64,000 nucleotides of DNA from Christensenella tenuis (GCF_014287795.1 NZ_JACOON010000002.1:124001-188000); one strand, 5' to 3'. Positions 1 through 8,642 are shown, counted from the stretch's first letter. The notes: generated by a model from the letters alone, not told the origin. Program-made: numbers and translations.

Positions 1-37
1 CAAAACACCGTTTGACAAACAGGAGGTAGAGTATTGA
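1..37 (+). CDS. 3' end of an upstream phage gene (partial)
   Basis: Only the last eleven codons are in the window (ending ..DKQEVEY) before a TGA at 35-37. The stop overlaps the TTG start of the next small gene, as is usual in tightly packed phage operons. Function cannot be judged from so little. Confidence 0.4.
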   Translation, partial: KTPFDKQEVEY

Positions 38-204
38 TAACGCCATGCATGATACTGGAGGCACAAAAGAGGCTTAAGCGGATCACGAGAGCTAAACCAT
101 ACAAATACGCCATGCGGCAGTATGGACAGGAAAGACGGAGGTTTATCAGGGCGGCGCTGATAGCCAAGCTGCTAAACGATATTTATGATGAGTGGAGCGC
201 ATGA
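34..204 (+). CDS. Small basic phage protein, unknown function
   Basis: A 56-codon reading frame starts at TTG 34, ten bases after the strong ribosome site AGGAGG, and stops at TGA 202-204. The product is very basic (many Arg/Lys) and probably helical. It lies immediately before the late regulator gene and would be translationally coupled to it. No family recognised. A small DNA- or RNA-binding role is possible, inferred only from charge. Confidence 0.5.
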   Translation: MITPCMILEAQKRLKRITRAKPYKYAMRQYGQERRRFIRAALIAKLLNDIYDEWSA

Positions 205-205
205 C

Positions 206-646
206 ATGACGATACGCGAAAAGCTGGAACAGTACAGGGCGCTTGTGGCAGAAGTGCGCAACCTGGAACAACGGATCAGCGATATGCAAACACAGAAAGT
301 GTCTTCCTGCGATATAGTAAAAATGTCGTCGCCTGAATTTCCTTTCACGGAGCACAGCAGTAAGGTGATTGGGCATGCCATAGACAAGACAATGCTTCAA
401 AAGGTTGTGGACATCTATAAAGACCGGCTTGAAAAGGCAATGGCCATGATGCTGGAAGTAGAAACATTCATCTCATCTGTAGAAGACAGCGAGATGCGGG
501 AGCTTTTGCGGCTGCGGTATGTGGAAGGATTGCCGTGGTGGAAAATACCCATGCGATTGGAAATGGCTGGTGATGGGAGCTGGCAGCGCAGACTGGTATA
601 TGGCTTCTTGCAAAATTTTGAAAATTGTCCAGAAAGTTCAGATTGA
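206..646 (+). CDS. Phage late transcription regulator-like protein (ArpU/DUF1492-like)
   Basis: About 146 residues from ATG 206, chosen because GGAG lies nine bases upstream; an ATG at 185 is in frame but has no ribosome site. The N-terminal half is charged and predicted coiled coil. The C-terminal segment (LLRLRYVEGLPWWKI..) resembles the sigma-70 region 4-like helix-turn-helix of phage ArpU/RinA-type regulators that switch on packaging and structural genes. Its place directly before the terminator, tRNA-like element and terminase fits a late activator. Family assignment is from pattern, not a search. Confidence 0.6.
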   Translation: MTIREKLEQYRALVAEVRNLEQRISDMQTQKVSSCDIVKMSSPEFPFTEHSSKVIGHAIDKTMLQKVVDIYKDRLEKAMAMMLEVETFISSVEDSEMRELLRLRYVEGLPWWKIPMRLEMAGDGSWQRRLVYGFLQNFENCPESSD

Positions 647-679
647 TCCGTGGTAAAATGCTATTAGTGAAAAGTAGCT

Positions 680-708
680 AAACGTCATCCTGATGGGTGG
701 CGTTTTTG
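680..708 (+). terminator. Intrinsic terminator after the late regulator gene
   Basis: An eleven-base-pair stem, AAACGTCATCC with GGGTGGCGTTT (two G-U pairs), closes a four-base loop TGAT and is followed by a T run. It separates the regulatory genes from the packaging operon. Confidence 0.8.
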
Positions 709-720
709 TTTTGCAAAAAA

Positions 721-860
721 ATGCGGTGGCGGAATAGGTAGACGCGCGGTGAGCCTGCAAATCATATCATAGCAGTGGAGCAGGGTTTGAACCGGAAGCG
801 AGGCAACGAGATTTGCTATGGCGTTGTCATTCATGCGGGGTGCAAATCCCCGCCCGCGTA
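721..860 (+). ncRNA. tRNA-Leu-like element with an enlarged central arm
   Basis: The ends look like a tRNA. A six-pair acceptor stem (721-726 with 854-859) is followed by T-G and a leucine-type D arm (GCG 729-731 with CGC 743-745, containing GGTAGA). A six-pair T stem (835-840 with 848-853) closes a seven-base T loop TGCAAAT. Acceptor plus T stem total twelve pairs, as in true tRNAs. The anticodon and variable arms are replaced by about 89 bases that form a long hairpin (GCAAATC 757-763 with GATTTGC 810-816). No normal anticodon loop and no encoded CCA are present. It sits between a terminator and the small terminase gene. Function unknown. Confidence 0.6.
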
Positions 861-882
861 ATTCTGAAATCAGGGGTAGGGT

Positions 883-1056
883 ATGGATATCTACAACATG
901 AGCCATTGTAAGGACTTAACCGCCGCAATAGCGGTTTCAAGGGCGGACCGGAGAAAGACGGTCGCGTTTTTGATGCGCGGCGGGAGTTACCGCATTGGAG
1001 AAGTATATAGATTTGAGTGGGTAAACGGGAGGTTAACGTTGTGGCGGCTAAGCTAA
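883..1056 (+). CDS. Small phage protein of unknown function upstream of terminase
   Basis: A 57-codon frame starts at ATG 883 with a purine-rich ribosome site (GGGGTAGGG) a few bases upstream and stops at TAA 1054-1056, overlapping the terminase small subunit start. The product is basic, with a short hydrophobic strand near the middle. No family recognised. The overlap suggests translational coupling to the terminase gene. Confidence 0.5.
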   Translation: MDIYNMSHCKDLTAAIAVSRADRRKTVAFLMRGGSYRIGEVYRFEWVNGRLTLWRLS

Positions 1057-1535
1057 CGCCGAGGCAAAAAGCATTTGCAGAATTTTACATTCAGCTAGGC
1101 AACGCTACGGAAGCGGCGAAGCGCGCGGGGTATTCAGAGAAAACAGCAAATAGAATTGGCGCAGAAAACTTGACAAAACCTGTTATACGTGAATACGTCG
1201 ATAAAGTGCAGTCAGAAATATCCTCAAGCCGCATAGCAGACGCGCGAGAAGTGCAAGAAACATTAACGCGCATATTGCGTAGGGAAGAAACCGAAAGTGT
1301 TGTAATTGTCTGCAAGACCCGTAAAAGCTCGTATGACAAAGCGGGGAAACGAAAGACGGAAGAAAAAGAAACCCCGGAGATCGTGCAGATTCCAGCAAAG
1401 ATCAGCGACGTAAATAAAGCCGCTGAATTACTGGGCAAGGTTCATGGTCTATATACCGATAAGGTTGATCTTTCGGGCGGCGTGGATTTGAGGATACAGG
1501 TAGACTATGGCAACGATCAGGGTACAAGCGAATAA
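1041..1535 (+). CDS. terS: Phage terminase small subunit
   Basis: Recognises phage DNA and guides the large subunit during packaging. The N-terminus (KLTPRQKAFAEFYI..GNATEAAKRAGYS) is the classic Terminase_2 helix-turn-helix signature. I place the start at GTG 1041, eight bases after GGGAGG; a further upstream in-frame start at 1017 lacks a ribosome site. The product is 164 residues, normal for the family. The 3' end overlaps the large subunit by 29 bases. Confidence 0.9.
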   Translation: MAAKLTPRQKAFAEFYIQLGNATEAAKRAGYSEKTANRIGAENLTKPVIREYVDKVQSEISSSRIADAREVQETLTRILRREETESVVIVCKTRKSSYDKAGKRKTEEKETPEIVQIPAKISDVNKAAELLGKVHGLYTDKVDLSGGVDLRIQVDYGNDQGTSE

Positions 1536-2739
1536 AGTATTTGCTCCGGCAAATCAAAGCAAATGTCGCTATGTGCTTCTGAAAGGGAGCGCGGGAAGCG
1601 GGAAAAGCGTTGACACGGCACAGCATTATATATTGCGTCTGATGCAGGATAGGGGTCGAAACCTCTTGGCATTGCGTAAATCGGAGGTAACGAACCGTGA
1701 TAGCACTTTCGCGGAGTTATCCGGGGCAATATCGCGCATGGGGCTGTGGGACTACTGGAAGCCTATAATGTCGCCGCTTGAACTGCGCTGCATTAACGGC
1801 TCAAAGATAATCTTTCGCGGCATGAACGACGACAGACAGCGCGAGAAGATCAAGTCTATCACGTTTGAAAAAGGAAGCCTTACAGATATATGGCTCGAGG
1901 AAGCGACGGAATTTTCAAGGGCGGATGTGGACATACTAGATGACCGTTTGAGAGGGCAACTTCAGGACGGTCTTTTTTATCAAATGCGGTTCACGTTCAA
2001 TCCGGTGGCAGCCACGCACTGGATCAAGCATGATTATTTTGATATAGTTGATCCAAATGTTTTCACGCACCATAGCACATATCTGGATAATCGGTTTATA
2101 GATTCTGCCTACCATGCACGTATGATGCGACGCAAAGAATTAGACCCGGATGGGTATCGGGTATATGGCCTTGGAGAGTGGGGAGAAGTTGGAGGACTTA
2201 TACTGACAAACTGGACCGCAGAAGAGGTCAGCCAAGATATAAACAACTATGACAGCGCTGCGCTTGGGCAAGACTTTGGGTTTAACCACGCTAACGCTAT
2301 TTTATTGCTTGGATTTAAGGACGATGAAATATACGTCTTAAAGGAGCAATACGATTACGAGAAGGACACGGGAGAGATCATAACGTCTTGCACCATGCCG
2401 AAACACGTAATAATGTACTGCGACAGCGCGGAGCCAGACAGGATTAAAACATGGCGTTCTTCCGGGTATAAAGCCGTGGCAGTTAAGAAAGAGCAAGGGA
2501 GCGTACAAGCGCAGATCGACTATTTAAAAGCGCATAAAATACACATTCATCCTTCATGCGTAAATCTTATGAAGGAGCTCCAGCAATGGAAGTGGAAGCG
2601 TGACGAAAAGCGGGATGTGTGGCTAGATGAACCCGTTCCATTTCTTGACGATGCAATCGCCGCACTGCGGTATGGAATAGAGCCAGTGCGCAAGGTGCGC
2701 AGACTACAGAGTTTTTCAAAGGAAGGGCTAGGACTTTGA
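1507..2739 (+). CDS. terL: Phage terminase large subunit (PBSX type)
   Basis: The packaging motor: an ATPase that translocates DNA into the prohead plus a nuclease that cuts concatemers. A Walker A loop is visible at residues 27-34 (GSAGSGKS) and a Walker B/catalytic pair at about 128-136 (IWLEEATEF). The C-terminal RNase H-like nuclease carries acidic motifs such as LGQDFGFNHAN and YCDSAEPD. At 410 residues it is full length for PBSX/Terminase_3 proteins. It overlaps both neighbours, consistent with one packaging operon. Confidence 0.95.
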   Translation: MATIRVQANKVFAPANQSKCRYVLLKGSAGSGKSVDTAQHYILRLMQDRGRNLLALRKSEVTNRDSTFAELSGAISRMGLWDYWKPIMSPLELRCINGSKIIFRGMNDDRQREKIKSITFEKGSLTDIWLEEATEFSRADVDILDDRLRGQLQDGLFYQMRFTFNPVAATHWIKHDYFDIVDPNVFTHHSTYLDNRFIDSAYHARMMRRKELDPDGYRVYGLGEWGEVGGLILTNWTAEEVSQDINNYDSAALGQDFGFNHANAILLLGFKDDEIYVLKEQYDYEKDTGEIITSCTMPKHVIMYCDSAEPDRIKTWRSSGYKAVAVKKEQGSVQAQIDYLKAHKIHIHPSCVNLMKELQQWKWKRDEKRDVWLDEPVPFLDDAIAALRYGIEPVRKVRRLQSFSKEGLGL

Positions 2740-4079
2740 TAGAGTATAGAATCAACAAAGACAAAGAACTTACTGTTGACGAAATCCGGCAGCTTATAAC
2801 GAATAGCGCGGCAGAGGCGGCGCGTAGGCAGTATTTGCACCAGCAGTATGACGGGAAGCAGGACATTTTAAATCGCACTGTTTCAGACCCGACCAAGCCG
2901 AATAACAGGCTTGTGAATAATTATCCGGCGTATATCACAGACAGTTACACGGGTTATTTCATGGGTGTACCCGTCACGTATAAGGCGGCAGAGGGCGCGC
3001 CGGATGATATGCTGATTGAGATAAAAGCGCTATTTGACTATAACGACGAACAGAGCGAAAACGCAGAACTCGCAAAAGAAGCCAGCATCACGGGCGACGC
3101 TTATGAGCTTTTATATCTGGATAGTGATTCAAACGTTAGATTTACGGCGTTGGATTACACGGAAACCTGCATTGCGGTATATGATGCAGCCCTAGAGGGT
3201 GAAATGCTGTACTTCATCCGGGCATACGATGTGCTAAAAGACCTATTCTCAAACGAAAAAACGCAAATGGTTGAGGTGTACGATCAAAAGCAGGTATCAT
3301 ACTATACCGCAGATGCTACTACGCTAAAGCTTACTGGACAAAGACTGCATTACTTCAATGATGTTCCCGTTGTGGTATATAAAAACAACAAAGAGGGCAT
3401 AGGCGATTTTGAGCGCGAAATGACGCTTATAAACGCCTATGACAAGATGCAGAGCGACAGCGCGAACGACCTCGAATATTTTACTGACGCCTATTTAGTG
3501 CTGCGTGGTCTTGGCGGGACGACTGCGGAAGATGTATTTGCAATGAAGGAGCAGCGCGTACTGTCTTTGTCGGATGCGGATTCTCACGCTGAATGGCTGA
3601 TAAAACAGATCAATGATACGTACATCGAGAACCTTAAAAACCGTATAGATGATGATATTCACAAATTTAGCAAGTGCCCGAAACTTACGGATGAATCGTT
3701 TGCAAATAACCTTTCCGGCATTGCGATCAAGTATAAACTGATTGGATTTGAGAATGTAACGAGCGTAAAAGAGAGATATTTTAAAAAGGCACTACAGCGA
3801 AGAATTGAATTGATTTGCAATGTGCAAAATTTGTTTGCTAAGAATTACGATTACACCATGATAGATATGACGTTCACCCGCAATATTCCGGTAAACGCGA
3901 TAGAAGCCGCCGACATGGTAAATAAGATAACGGGGATTGTATCTAAGGAAACGGCGTTAGGGCAGTTGCCTTTTGTAACGGACGTTGAAGACGAACTAAA
4001 GAAAATCGATGCTAAAGAACCAACGTATGAGATATCTTACCGGGAAGATGACGACGAAGATCAGCCGGAGTTTAAATGA
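2736..4079 (+). CDS. Portal protein (SPP1 gp6 type)
   Basis: Forms the dodecameric channel at the capsid vertex through which DNA enters and leaves. The 447-residue length, the N-terminal segment with NNRLVNNYPAYITDSYTGYF, and the central helix-rich region ending in FTRNIPVNAIEAADMVNKI are typical of SPP1 gp6-like portals. The acidic C-terminus (EDDDEDQPEF) is also common in this family. Starts at ATG 2736 inside the end of the terminase gene and overlaps the next gene by four bases. Confidence 0.92.
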   Translation: MIEYRINKDKELTVDEIRQLITNSAAEAARRQYLHQQYDGKQDILNRTVSDPTKPNNRLVNNYPAYITDSYTGYFMGVPVTYKAAEGAPDDMLIEIKALFDYNDEQSENAELAKEASITGDAYELLYLDSDSNVRFTALDYTETCIAVYDAALEGEMLYFIRAYDVLKDLFSNEKTQMVEVYDQKQVSYYTADATTLKLTGQRLHYFNDVPVVVYKNNKEGIGDFEREMTLINAYDKMQSDSANDLEYFTDAYLVLRGLGGTTAEDVFAMKEQRVLSLSDADSHAEWLIKQINDTYIENLKNRIDDDIHKFSKCPKLTDESFANNLSGIAIKYKLIGFENVTSVKERYFKKALQRRIELICNVQNLFAKNYDYTMIDMTFTRNIPVNAIEAADMVNKITGIVSKETALGQLPFVTDVEDELKKIDAKEPTYEISYREDDDEDQPEFK

Positions 4080-4915
4080 TGGGTAGCGCAGAATACTGGC
4101 GAAAACGCACGCTTGAAAGTGAAGCTTACGCGAATGGGCTCGCTGAATCCGAGATTATAAGACAACAGAAGCTATACAAGACGGCTTATAAGCAGCTTGC
4201 GGAACAAATAGATGATTTATATATTCAGATTGCGGAGGGTGGCGAGGAACTAAGCAGGACACAGCTATGGAACTTCTCTCGGTGGTATCAGCTTGAACAA
4301 CGGTTAGGTAAGATTACGGGGGATATTACCACAAACCAGATACGCGGGACGGAGAGGACGCTTATAAAGGTGTTTGAAAAGACAATGGGCGTAACGCTTA
4401 AAGATTTGAAACAAAGCGGCGCGCCCGTCAACCCGTCCTTTGATATGCTGGACAACGTGCAGATCAAGCAACTTGTGAATACCGCATGGAACGATGCTTC
4501 TTTCTCTCAGCGTTATATAGAAAACGGTATCAAAATGGGCGAGAGGGTGAAGCAGGATATTACCGATATGCTTATATCTGGTAAATCACCCGGAGCTATT
4601 AAGAAAGCATTGCAAGGCGACCTTAACATGAACTACTACGCGGCTGATCGCCTTGTGCGGACGGAAGCAAATCACTACTACAACGATGCGGCAATGAAAT
4701 CTTATAAGGCCGCCGGGGTGATAATGGTTGAATACATCGCTGAAGTGGATGACCGTATTTGTGATGAGTGCGAGGGTTATTCCGGTCAGATTTACCCGAT
4801 AGATGGCGCGCCAACGCTACCAATTCACCCGAATTGCCGTTGCTGTTATGCCCCGGTGGTGGAAGTGGGCGACGATTTAACGGAAGCGGCAGAGCTACTA
4901 AAAAAATATGCTTAA
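4076..4915 (+). CDS. Phage head morphogenesis protein (SPP1 gp7 / Mu F type)
   Basis: Minor capsid protein thought to act in head assembly and DNA ejection. The 279-residue product is helical at the N-terminus. It ends in the gp7 signature DDRICDECEG..IHPNCRCCYAPV, with conserved Cys and His residues probably binding a metal. The start overlaps the portal stop (ATGATG), so translation is probably coupled. No ADP-ribosyltransferase or other extra domain is present. Confidence 0.9.
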   Translation: MMGSAEYWRKRTLESEAYANGLAESEIIRQQKLYKTAYKQLAEQIDDLYIQIAEGGEELSRTQLWNFSRWYQLEQRLGKITGDITTNQIRGTERTLIKVFEKTMGVTLKDLKQSGAPVNPSFDMLDNVQIKQLVNTAWNDASFSQRYIENGIKMGERVKQDITDMLISGKSPGAIKKALQGDLNMNYYAADRLVRTEANHYYNDAAMKSYKAAGVIMVEYIAEVDDRICDECEGYSGQIYPIDGAPTLPIHPNCRCCYAPVVEVGDDLTEAAELLKKYA

Positions 4916-4916
4916 T

Positions 4917-4942
4917 AGAAGTTCTAACAGGCTTCTTTTTTA
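4917..4942 (+). terminator. Possible weak terminator after the gp7-like gene
   Basis: A five-pair stem (AGAAG with CTTCT) with a ten-base loop is followed directly by TTTTT. The stem is short and AT-rich, so it may be a partial attenuator setting the ratio of packaging to capsid transcripts rather than a full stop. Confidence 0.35.
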
Positions 4943-5013
4943 TTACGCTTTATAGGGCTGTGCGATAACAGAACTAAAGGGGCGGCAATGCCGCAACTTA
5001 CGGAGGTTAAGAA

Positions 5014-5649
5014 ATGGAAAAATTTTTACAGGGTTATTTACTTAACAGGCTTACACCGATGATGGACGCAGACGGGGGCGCGGCCGGAGACCCGGGCGGC
5101 GAACCAGATGGAGGCGGTTCCGGCGGTGGAAGGCCGGACGGTGGCGAAGGTAAAACTTACACCGAAGCCGAGATTGCAGAATTATTGCAAGCGGAAGCGG
5201 ACAGAAGGGTTACGGCGGCACTGAAAAAGCAAAAGAGAGAGTATGAGGAAAAGCTATCCCTTTCAAAGCTGGATGAGGAACAGCGCAAGGAAGCTGAAAA
5301 GGACCTTGAAATTAAGCGCCTTAATGAGCGTATTTCAGAAATGAGCACGAGCATTAACAAAGGCGAGGTAATCAAAGTTTTGGCGGCGCGTGGCCTTGAT
5401 CCCGCTTTTGCCGACATCATCACGATTGGGGACGACATCAAAGAAGCGCAGGCGCGCATTGATACGCTCGACAAACTGTTTAAACAGGCGGTTGAGGCTA
5501 CGGTTAAGAAGCGCATTGCGGGAGATGCGCCAGCAAAAGGTAGCGGGACGGGAACGCCCACGACCCTAAAGGGGATGAATGTTCAGCAGAGGGCAGAGCT
5601 TTACGAGAGCAACCCGGAACTATTTAGAAAGCTAAAAGGAGCAGAGTAA
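5014..5649 (+). CDS. Capsid scaffolding protein (DUF4355 type)
   Basis: A 211-residue acidic protein immediately before the major capsid gene. It has a glycine-rich linker (about residues 20-46) and a long charged coiled coil (about 55-125), the usual make-up of phage scaffolds that template prohead assembly and then leave. The C-terminal LKGMNVQQRAELYESNPELF segment resembles the capsid-binding end of DUF4355 proteins. Start at ATG 5014 follows GGAGG. It runs into the capsid gene with no gap. Confidence 0.82.
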   Translation: MEKFLQGYLLNRLTPMMDADGGAAGDPGGEPDGGGSGGGRPDGGEGKTYTEAEIAELLQAEADRRVTAALKKQKREYEEKLSLSKLDEEQRKEAEKDLEIKRLNERISEMSTSINKGEVIKVLAARGLDPAFADIITIGDDIKEAQARIDTLDKLFKQAVEATVKKRIAGDAPAKGSGTGTPTTLKGMNVQQRAELYESNPELFRKLKGAE

Positions 5650-6678
5650 ATGGCAAATATTGTATATCCTAACGAAGTTCTTGAATCTACAGTTGAGGAC
5701 ATTTTAGAAACGCGACTTAACACCAGAACACTTATGACGGTTGATATGTCGCTTAGCGGCGCAGCCGGCATGAAAAAAGTAATTAACCGCTATACCTATA
5801 CGGGGTACGTTGAAAGCCTCTCGCAGGGCGAGAAGAACACACAGCGCGGCAAACTTGAATTTCTGCCTTATGAGTATGAAGTAGGCGTAGCTCAACAGGT
5901 ATGGGATTACTATGATGAAGAAGTGATGAAAGATCCAGGCATTGTCAATCTCGGCGTACAGGGAATGGCTAATGCTATGTGGAATGACATGAACCAGAAA
6001 TTTTTTGATGAACTGCGCAAGGCTGAAATTTTCCAGACGATTGAATCAGCGAACAAGATCGCGTATGACGATATTGTTGACGCAATCGCGGCCCTTGACC
6101 TTGAGGACGAAAGCCAGCTTTATATCTTGTGCGGGCTGAATACCAAGGCTGCACTTAGGAAAAATAACCTTTTCACAGGCGCGAAGCAAGGCGAGATCAT
6201 CTTTACCGGACAGATCGGCGACATTAGCGGATTGCCGGTTGTGTACTCAAAAAAAGTACCCGCAGACCTTGCTTATGTAGCAACCAAAGAAGCGGTAACG
6301 CTTTTCACCAAAAAGGATAGCGAGATTGAGCAGGAGAGGGACAAGGAAGCGAGAAAAAATACGATTATTTCCCGTAAGGTGAACCTCGTTGCCCTCACCA
6401 ACGCGAAACGCCTTTGCATGATCGGCAAAGCGTCGGCTACCCCGGTTCTCACACAATCCAGCATTGCGGCGGGAAATAATAAGACCATATCCGGTACGAA
6501 CGCGGCGGGGGCGGTTGTTCGCGTGTACGTGAATGATATTCCGGTAGGCTATGCGGCTGTAGATGGCACTACATGGACGTATACTATTGACGCAGTTTCA
6601 TCGGGCGATAAGGTAAAAGTCTCTGCAATGACGGACGGGAAAATTCCAGCGTTCTGCGCAGCGGTTACGGTCTCTTAA
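5650..6678 (+). CDS. Major capsid protein with C-terminal Ig-like domain
   Basis: Builds the icosahedral shell (HK97 fold expected from family and context). The first 265 residues match the major capsid group found with DUF4355 scaffolds (opening NEVLESTVEDILETRLNTRTLM; later LYILCGLNTKAALRK). Residues of about 268-342 (SSIAAGNNKTISGTNAAGA.., DGTTWTYTID, VKVSAMTDG) look like a bacterial Ig-like beta domain displayed on the shell surface, an optional decoration in this family. Length is 342 residues. Starts one base after the scaffold stop. Confidence 0.9.
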   Translation: MANIVYPNEVLESTVEDILETRLNTRTLMTVDMSLSGAAGMKKVINRYTYTGYVESLSQGEKNTQRGKLEFLPYEYEVGVAQQVWDYYDEEVMKDPGIVNLGVQGMANAMWNDMNQKFFDELRKAEIFQTIESANKIAYDDIVDAIAALDLEDESQLYILCGLNTKAALRKNNLFTGAKQGEIIFTGQIGDISGLPVVYSKKVPADLAYVATKEAVTLFTKKDSEIEQERDKEARKNTIISRKVNLVALTNAKRLCMIGKASATPVLTQSSIAAGNNKTISGTNAAGAVVRVYVNDIPVGYAAVDGTTWTYTIDAVSSGDKVKVSAMTDGKIPAFCAAVTVS

Positions 6679-6698
6679 TCTACTACAGGGGGCAAGTC

Positions 6699-6989
6699 AT
6701 GAGCGCGACGGATAAATTAAAGGCGTACATCCCTGAAATCCAAAACGCTACAGCCGCCGCTATAATCGAAGATACCGAACAGGCATTTAAGGAGCTTTGC
6801 AACGTCGAGGCCATACCCGATGAAGCAAGCTCCTTGATTGTTGAAATGGCGGTTATACGGTACAACCGATTAGGTAGCGAGGGTTTAGCGTCACAAGGCT
6901 ATAGCGGCGCATCAGAGAGCTTTATAAACGGTCTGTCGGATGATCTATTGCGTAGGCTTGGGAAGTACAGGAGGCTTAAAACGCTATGA
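6699..6989 (+). CDS. Head-tail connector protein (gp6/gp15-like)
   Basis: A 96-residue helical protein in the usual place after the capsid gene. The C-terminal pattern SGASESFINGLSDDLLRRLGKYRR is typical of the adaptor family that forms a ring under the portal (SPP1 gp15, HK97 gp6). Ribosome site GGGGGCAAG precedes ATG 6699. Overlaps the next gene by four bases. Confidence 0.8.
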   Translation: MSATDKLKAYIPEIQNATAAAIIEDTEQAFKELCNVEAIPDEASSLIVEMAVIRYNRLGSEGLASQGYSGASESFINGLSDDLLRRLGKYRRLKTL

Positions 6990-7294
6990 TTAGCAGGCGA
7001 ATGAAAGCGGTTAAGATCGTGGAGCGTGATATAAGCGATTCGGTGTTTGGAAAAGATTCCAGGCCGCGAGAAGTAAAGACCGTGCAAATGGCAATCTGCA
7101 CGCTTACGGGCGCGGAAGTCCAATATTTAAACATCAACGCTCAAGGAAGCTCGCACGTTGGATTGACGCTTGACAGGACGCTTAAACACGGGCAAGAGGT
7201 ACACGACGGAGATGACGTTTATAGAATCACGTACCCAAACAACGATGCGCGGTTATCACAGATTTTTCTTGAAAGGGTGATAGCAGATGGCTAG
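6986..7294 (+). CDS. Head closure / head-tail joining protein
   Basis: A 102-residue, beta-rich protein (SVFGKDSRPREVKTVQMAICTLTGAEVQYLN..) whose size and position match stopper proteins of the SPP1 gp16 kind that seal the filled head. The sequence itself is not decisive. It overlaps both neighbours (ATGA and eight bases), so translation is coupled. Confidence 0.62.
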   Translation: MISRRMKAVKIVERDISDSVFGKDSRPREVKTVQMAICTLTGAEVQYLNINAQGSSHVGLTLDRTLKHGQEVHDGDDVYRITYPNNDARLSQIFLERVIADG

Positions 7295-7718
7295 TGCAGA
7301 AGTAGACGCAAGCGAGGTTTTAGGGAACTTTGAGAACTTTGTTAAAAAAGCCTTGCCGGACGCTATCAAAGATGGTCTTGAACAAGCTTGCCTTGTGGTC
7401 GAAAATGCTGCAAAAAATAATTGCCCGGCAGATAAAGGCACTTTGCGCGCAAGCATAACTCACGTTGTGGAAGAAAACGGCGAAAACCTTGAAGGATATG
7501 TAGGCAGTGGGATAGATTACGCGCCATATATTCATCAAGGTACAGGGTTATTTGCCATAGATGGAAATGGGCGAAAAAATGTTCCTTGGCGGTATCAAGA
7601 CGAAAAAGGCGAATGGCACACAACCGAAGGGCAGCGACCCAATCCGTTTATATCCGATGCAATAGAACAAAACCGGGCAAAGATCATAAATTGCTTTAAG
7701 GACGTGATGAAGAAATGA
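7287..7718 (+). CDS. HK97 gp10-like head-tail / minor tail protein
   Basis: At 143 residues it shows the HK97-gp10 family pattern. A helical N-terminus is followed by NCPADKGTLRASITHVV, then VGSGIDYAPYIHQGTG and a C-terminal NPFISDAIEQNRAKI. Proteins of this family are tail-completion or joining factors. It lies in the expected position between stopper and tail terminator and overlaps the next gene by four bases. Confidence 0.85.
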   Translation: MASAEVDASEVLGNFENFVKKALPDAIKDGLEQACLVVENAAKNNCPADKGTLRASITHVVEENGENLEGYVGSGIDYAPYIHQGTGLFAIDGNGRKNVPWRYQDEKGEWHTTEGQRPNPFISDAIEQNRAKIINCFKDVMKK

Positions 7719-8077
7719 TAATTGAAGACGTTGTAACCGCCCTAAAAGCAGACCCCGCCGTAAGCGGCTATGTGAGAGATCGTATGACCGCATTTTCGAC
7801 CGACTCAACAGATGATGGTATTGTTTTCAATTTCTCGCCGCAGACGGATGACAAGATTTCCCGCGTTGATAAGCTGGAAATCATGATTATATCCAAGAGC
7901 GTTGCACGGGTGTACGAGATTCACGAGGCTGTGAAGAATGTATTGCTTACGCTTGGAGATGATCCGTTTAATGATACGATTTTAGGCGTTGAAATAAACG
8001 GCGGCGGCGTTCTTGAAAATCTGAAAACAGGAACCTACCACCACACAACATATTATTATTTAAGGAGCAAAGTATAA
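7715..8077 (+). CDS. Tail terminator/completion protein
   Basis: A 120-residue alpha/beta protein between the gp10-like gene and the tail tube, the slot for tail terminators (SPP1 gp17, lambda gpU types). It ends with the beta segment GTYHHTTYYYLRSKV typical of DUF3168-like and related proteins. Assignment rests mainly on gene order and size. Its stop overlaps the tail tube start by one base. Confidence 0.65.
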   Translation: MIIEDVVTALKADPAVSGYVRDRMTAFSTDSTDDGIVFNFSPQTDDKISRVDKLEIMIISKSVARVYEIHEAVKNVLLTLGDDPFNDTILGVEINGGGVLENLKTGTYHHTTYYYLRSKV

Positions 8078-8631
8078 TGGCACAGGCAAATGAAGAAGTA
8101 ATTTTAGGATCAGGCGATCTGTTTGTAATGAGTTATACCGGGGAGGCAATCCCGGAGGATTCTGTAATCGAGACGACCTCCAATCAGATAGGCCATATCC
8201 AGGGCGGCGCAACGCTGGAATACAAGCCGACAGACTACAGCGTTGTAGATGATATGGGAGCGGTCTTAAAACGCTTTATTACAGAGGAAGAAGTAACGCT
8301 TAAATCGGGCGTGCTGACGTGGGGCGTTAATACGCTTGCAAAATTATGTCCGGCCGGGGCACTTACGGAGGATTCTTCAACGCACAAATCCACGCTGAAA
8401 ATCGGCGGACGCGGTAAGACGGGCATTAGCAAGGTTTTAGCGCGGTTTGTTCATACATATGACACCGGGCTTAAGCTGCGCATTACGATCGTTGCAACCG
8501 CATCTAGCGGCTTCACCCTTGCTTTTGCAAAGGACAAGGAAACTGTGATCGATGCAGAATTAAAAGCCGTGCCGCATGATACAGACGGTACGCTCGTTGT
8601 TATTGAGCAGGACACAAGGACAGCCGGTTAA
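8077..8631 (+). CDS. Major tail tube protein
   Basis: The repeated subunit of the flexible tail. The 184-residue, beta-rich product contains GHIQGGATLEYKPTDYSVVDDMG and a C-terminal strand region ending VIEQDTRTAG, in the style of Gram-positive siphophage tube proteins. It is followed by a strong terminator, as is common for this highly expressed gene. No Ig-like extension is present. Confidence 0.82.
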   Translation: MAQANEEVILGSGDLFVMSYTGEAIPEDSVIETTSNQIGHIQGGATLEYKPTDYSVVDDMGAVLKRFITEEEVTLKSGVLTWGVNTLAKLCPAGALTEDSSTHKSTLKIGGRGKTGISKVLARFVHTYDTGLKLRITIVATASSGFTLAFAKDKETVIDAELKAVPHDTDGTLVVIEQDTRTAG

Positions 8632-8642
8632 AATATGAATAT

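Noticed and set aside
721..860. Ordinary tRNA-Leu or tRNA-Cys (a CTGCAAA loop-like string at 755-761)
   Set aside because: The bases around the string do not form an anticodon stem, and the same bases pair far better with 810-816 in a long hairpin.
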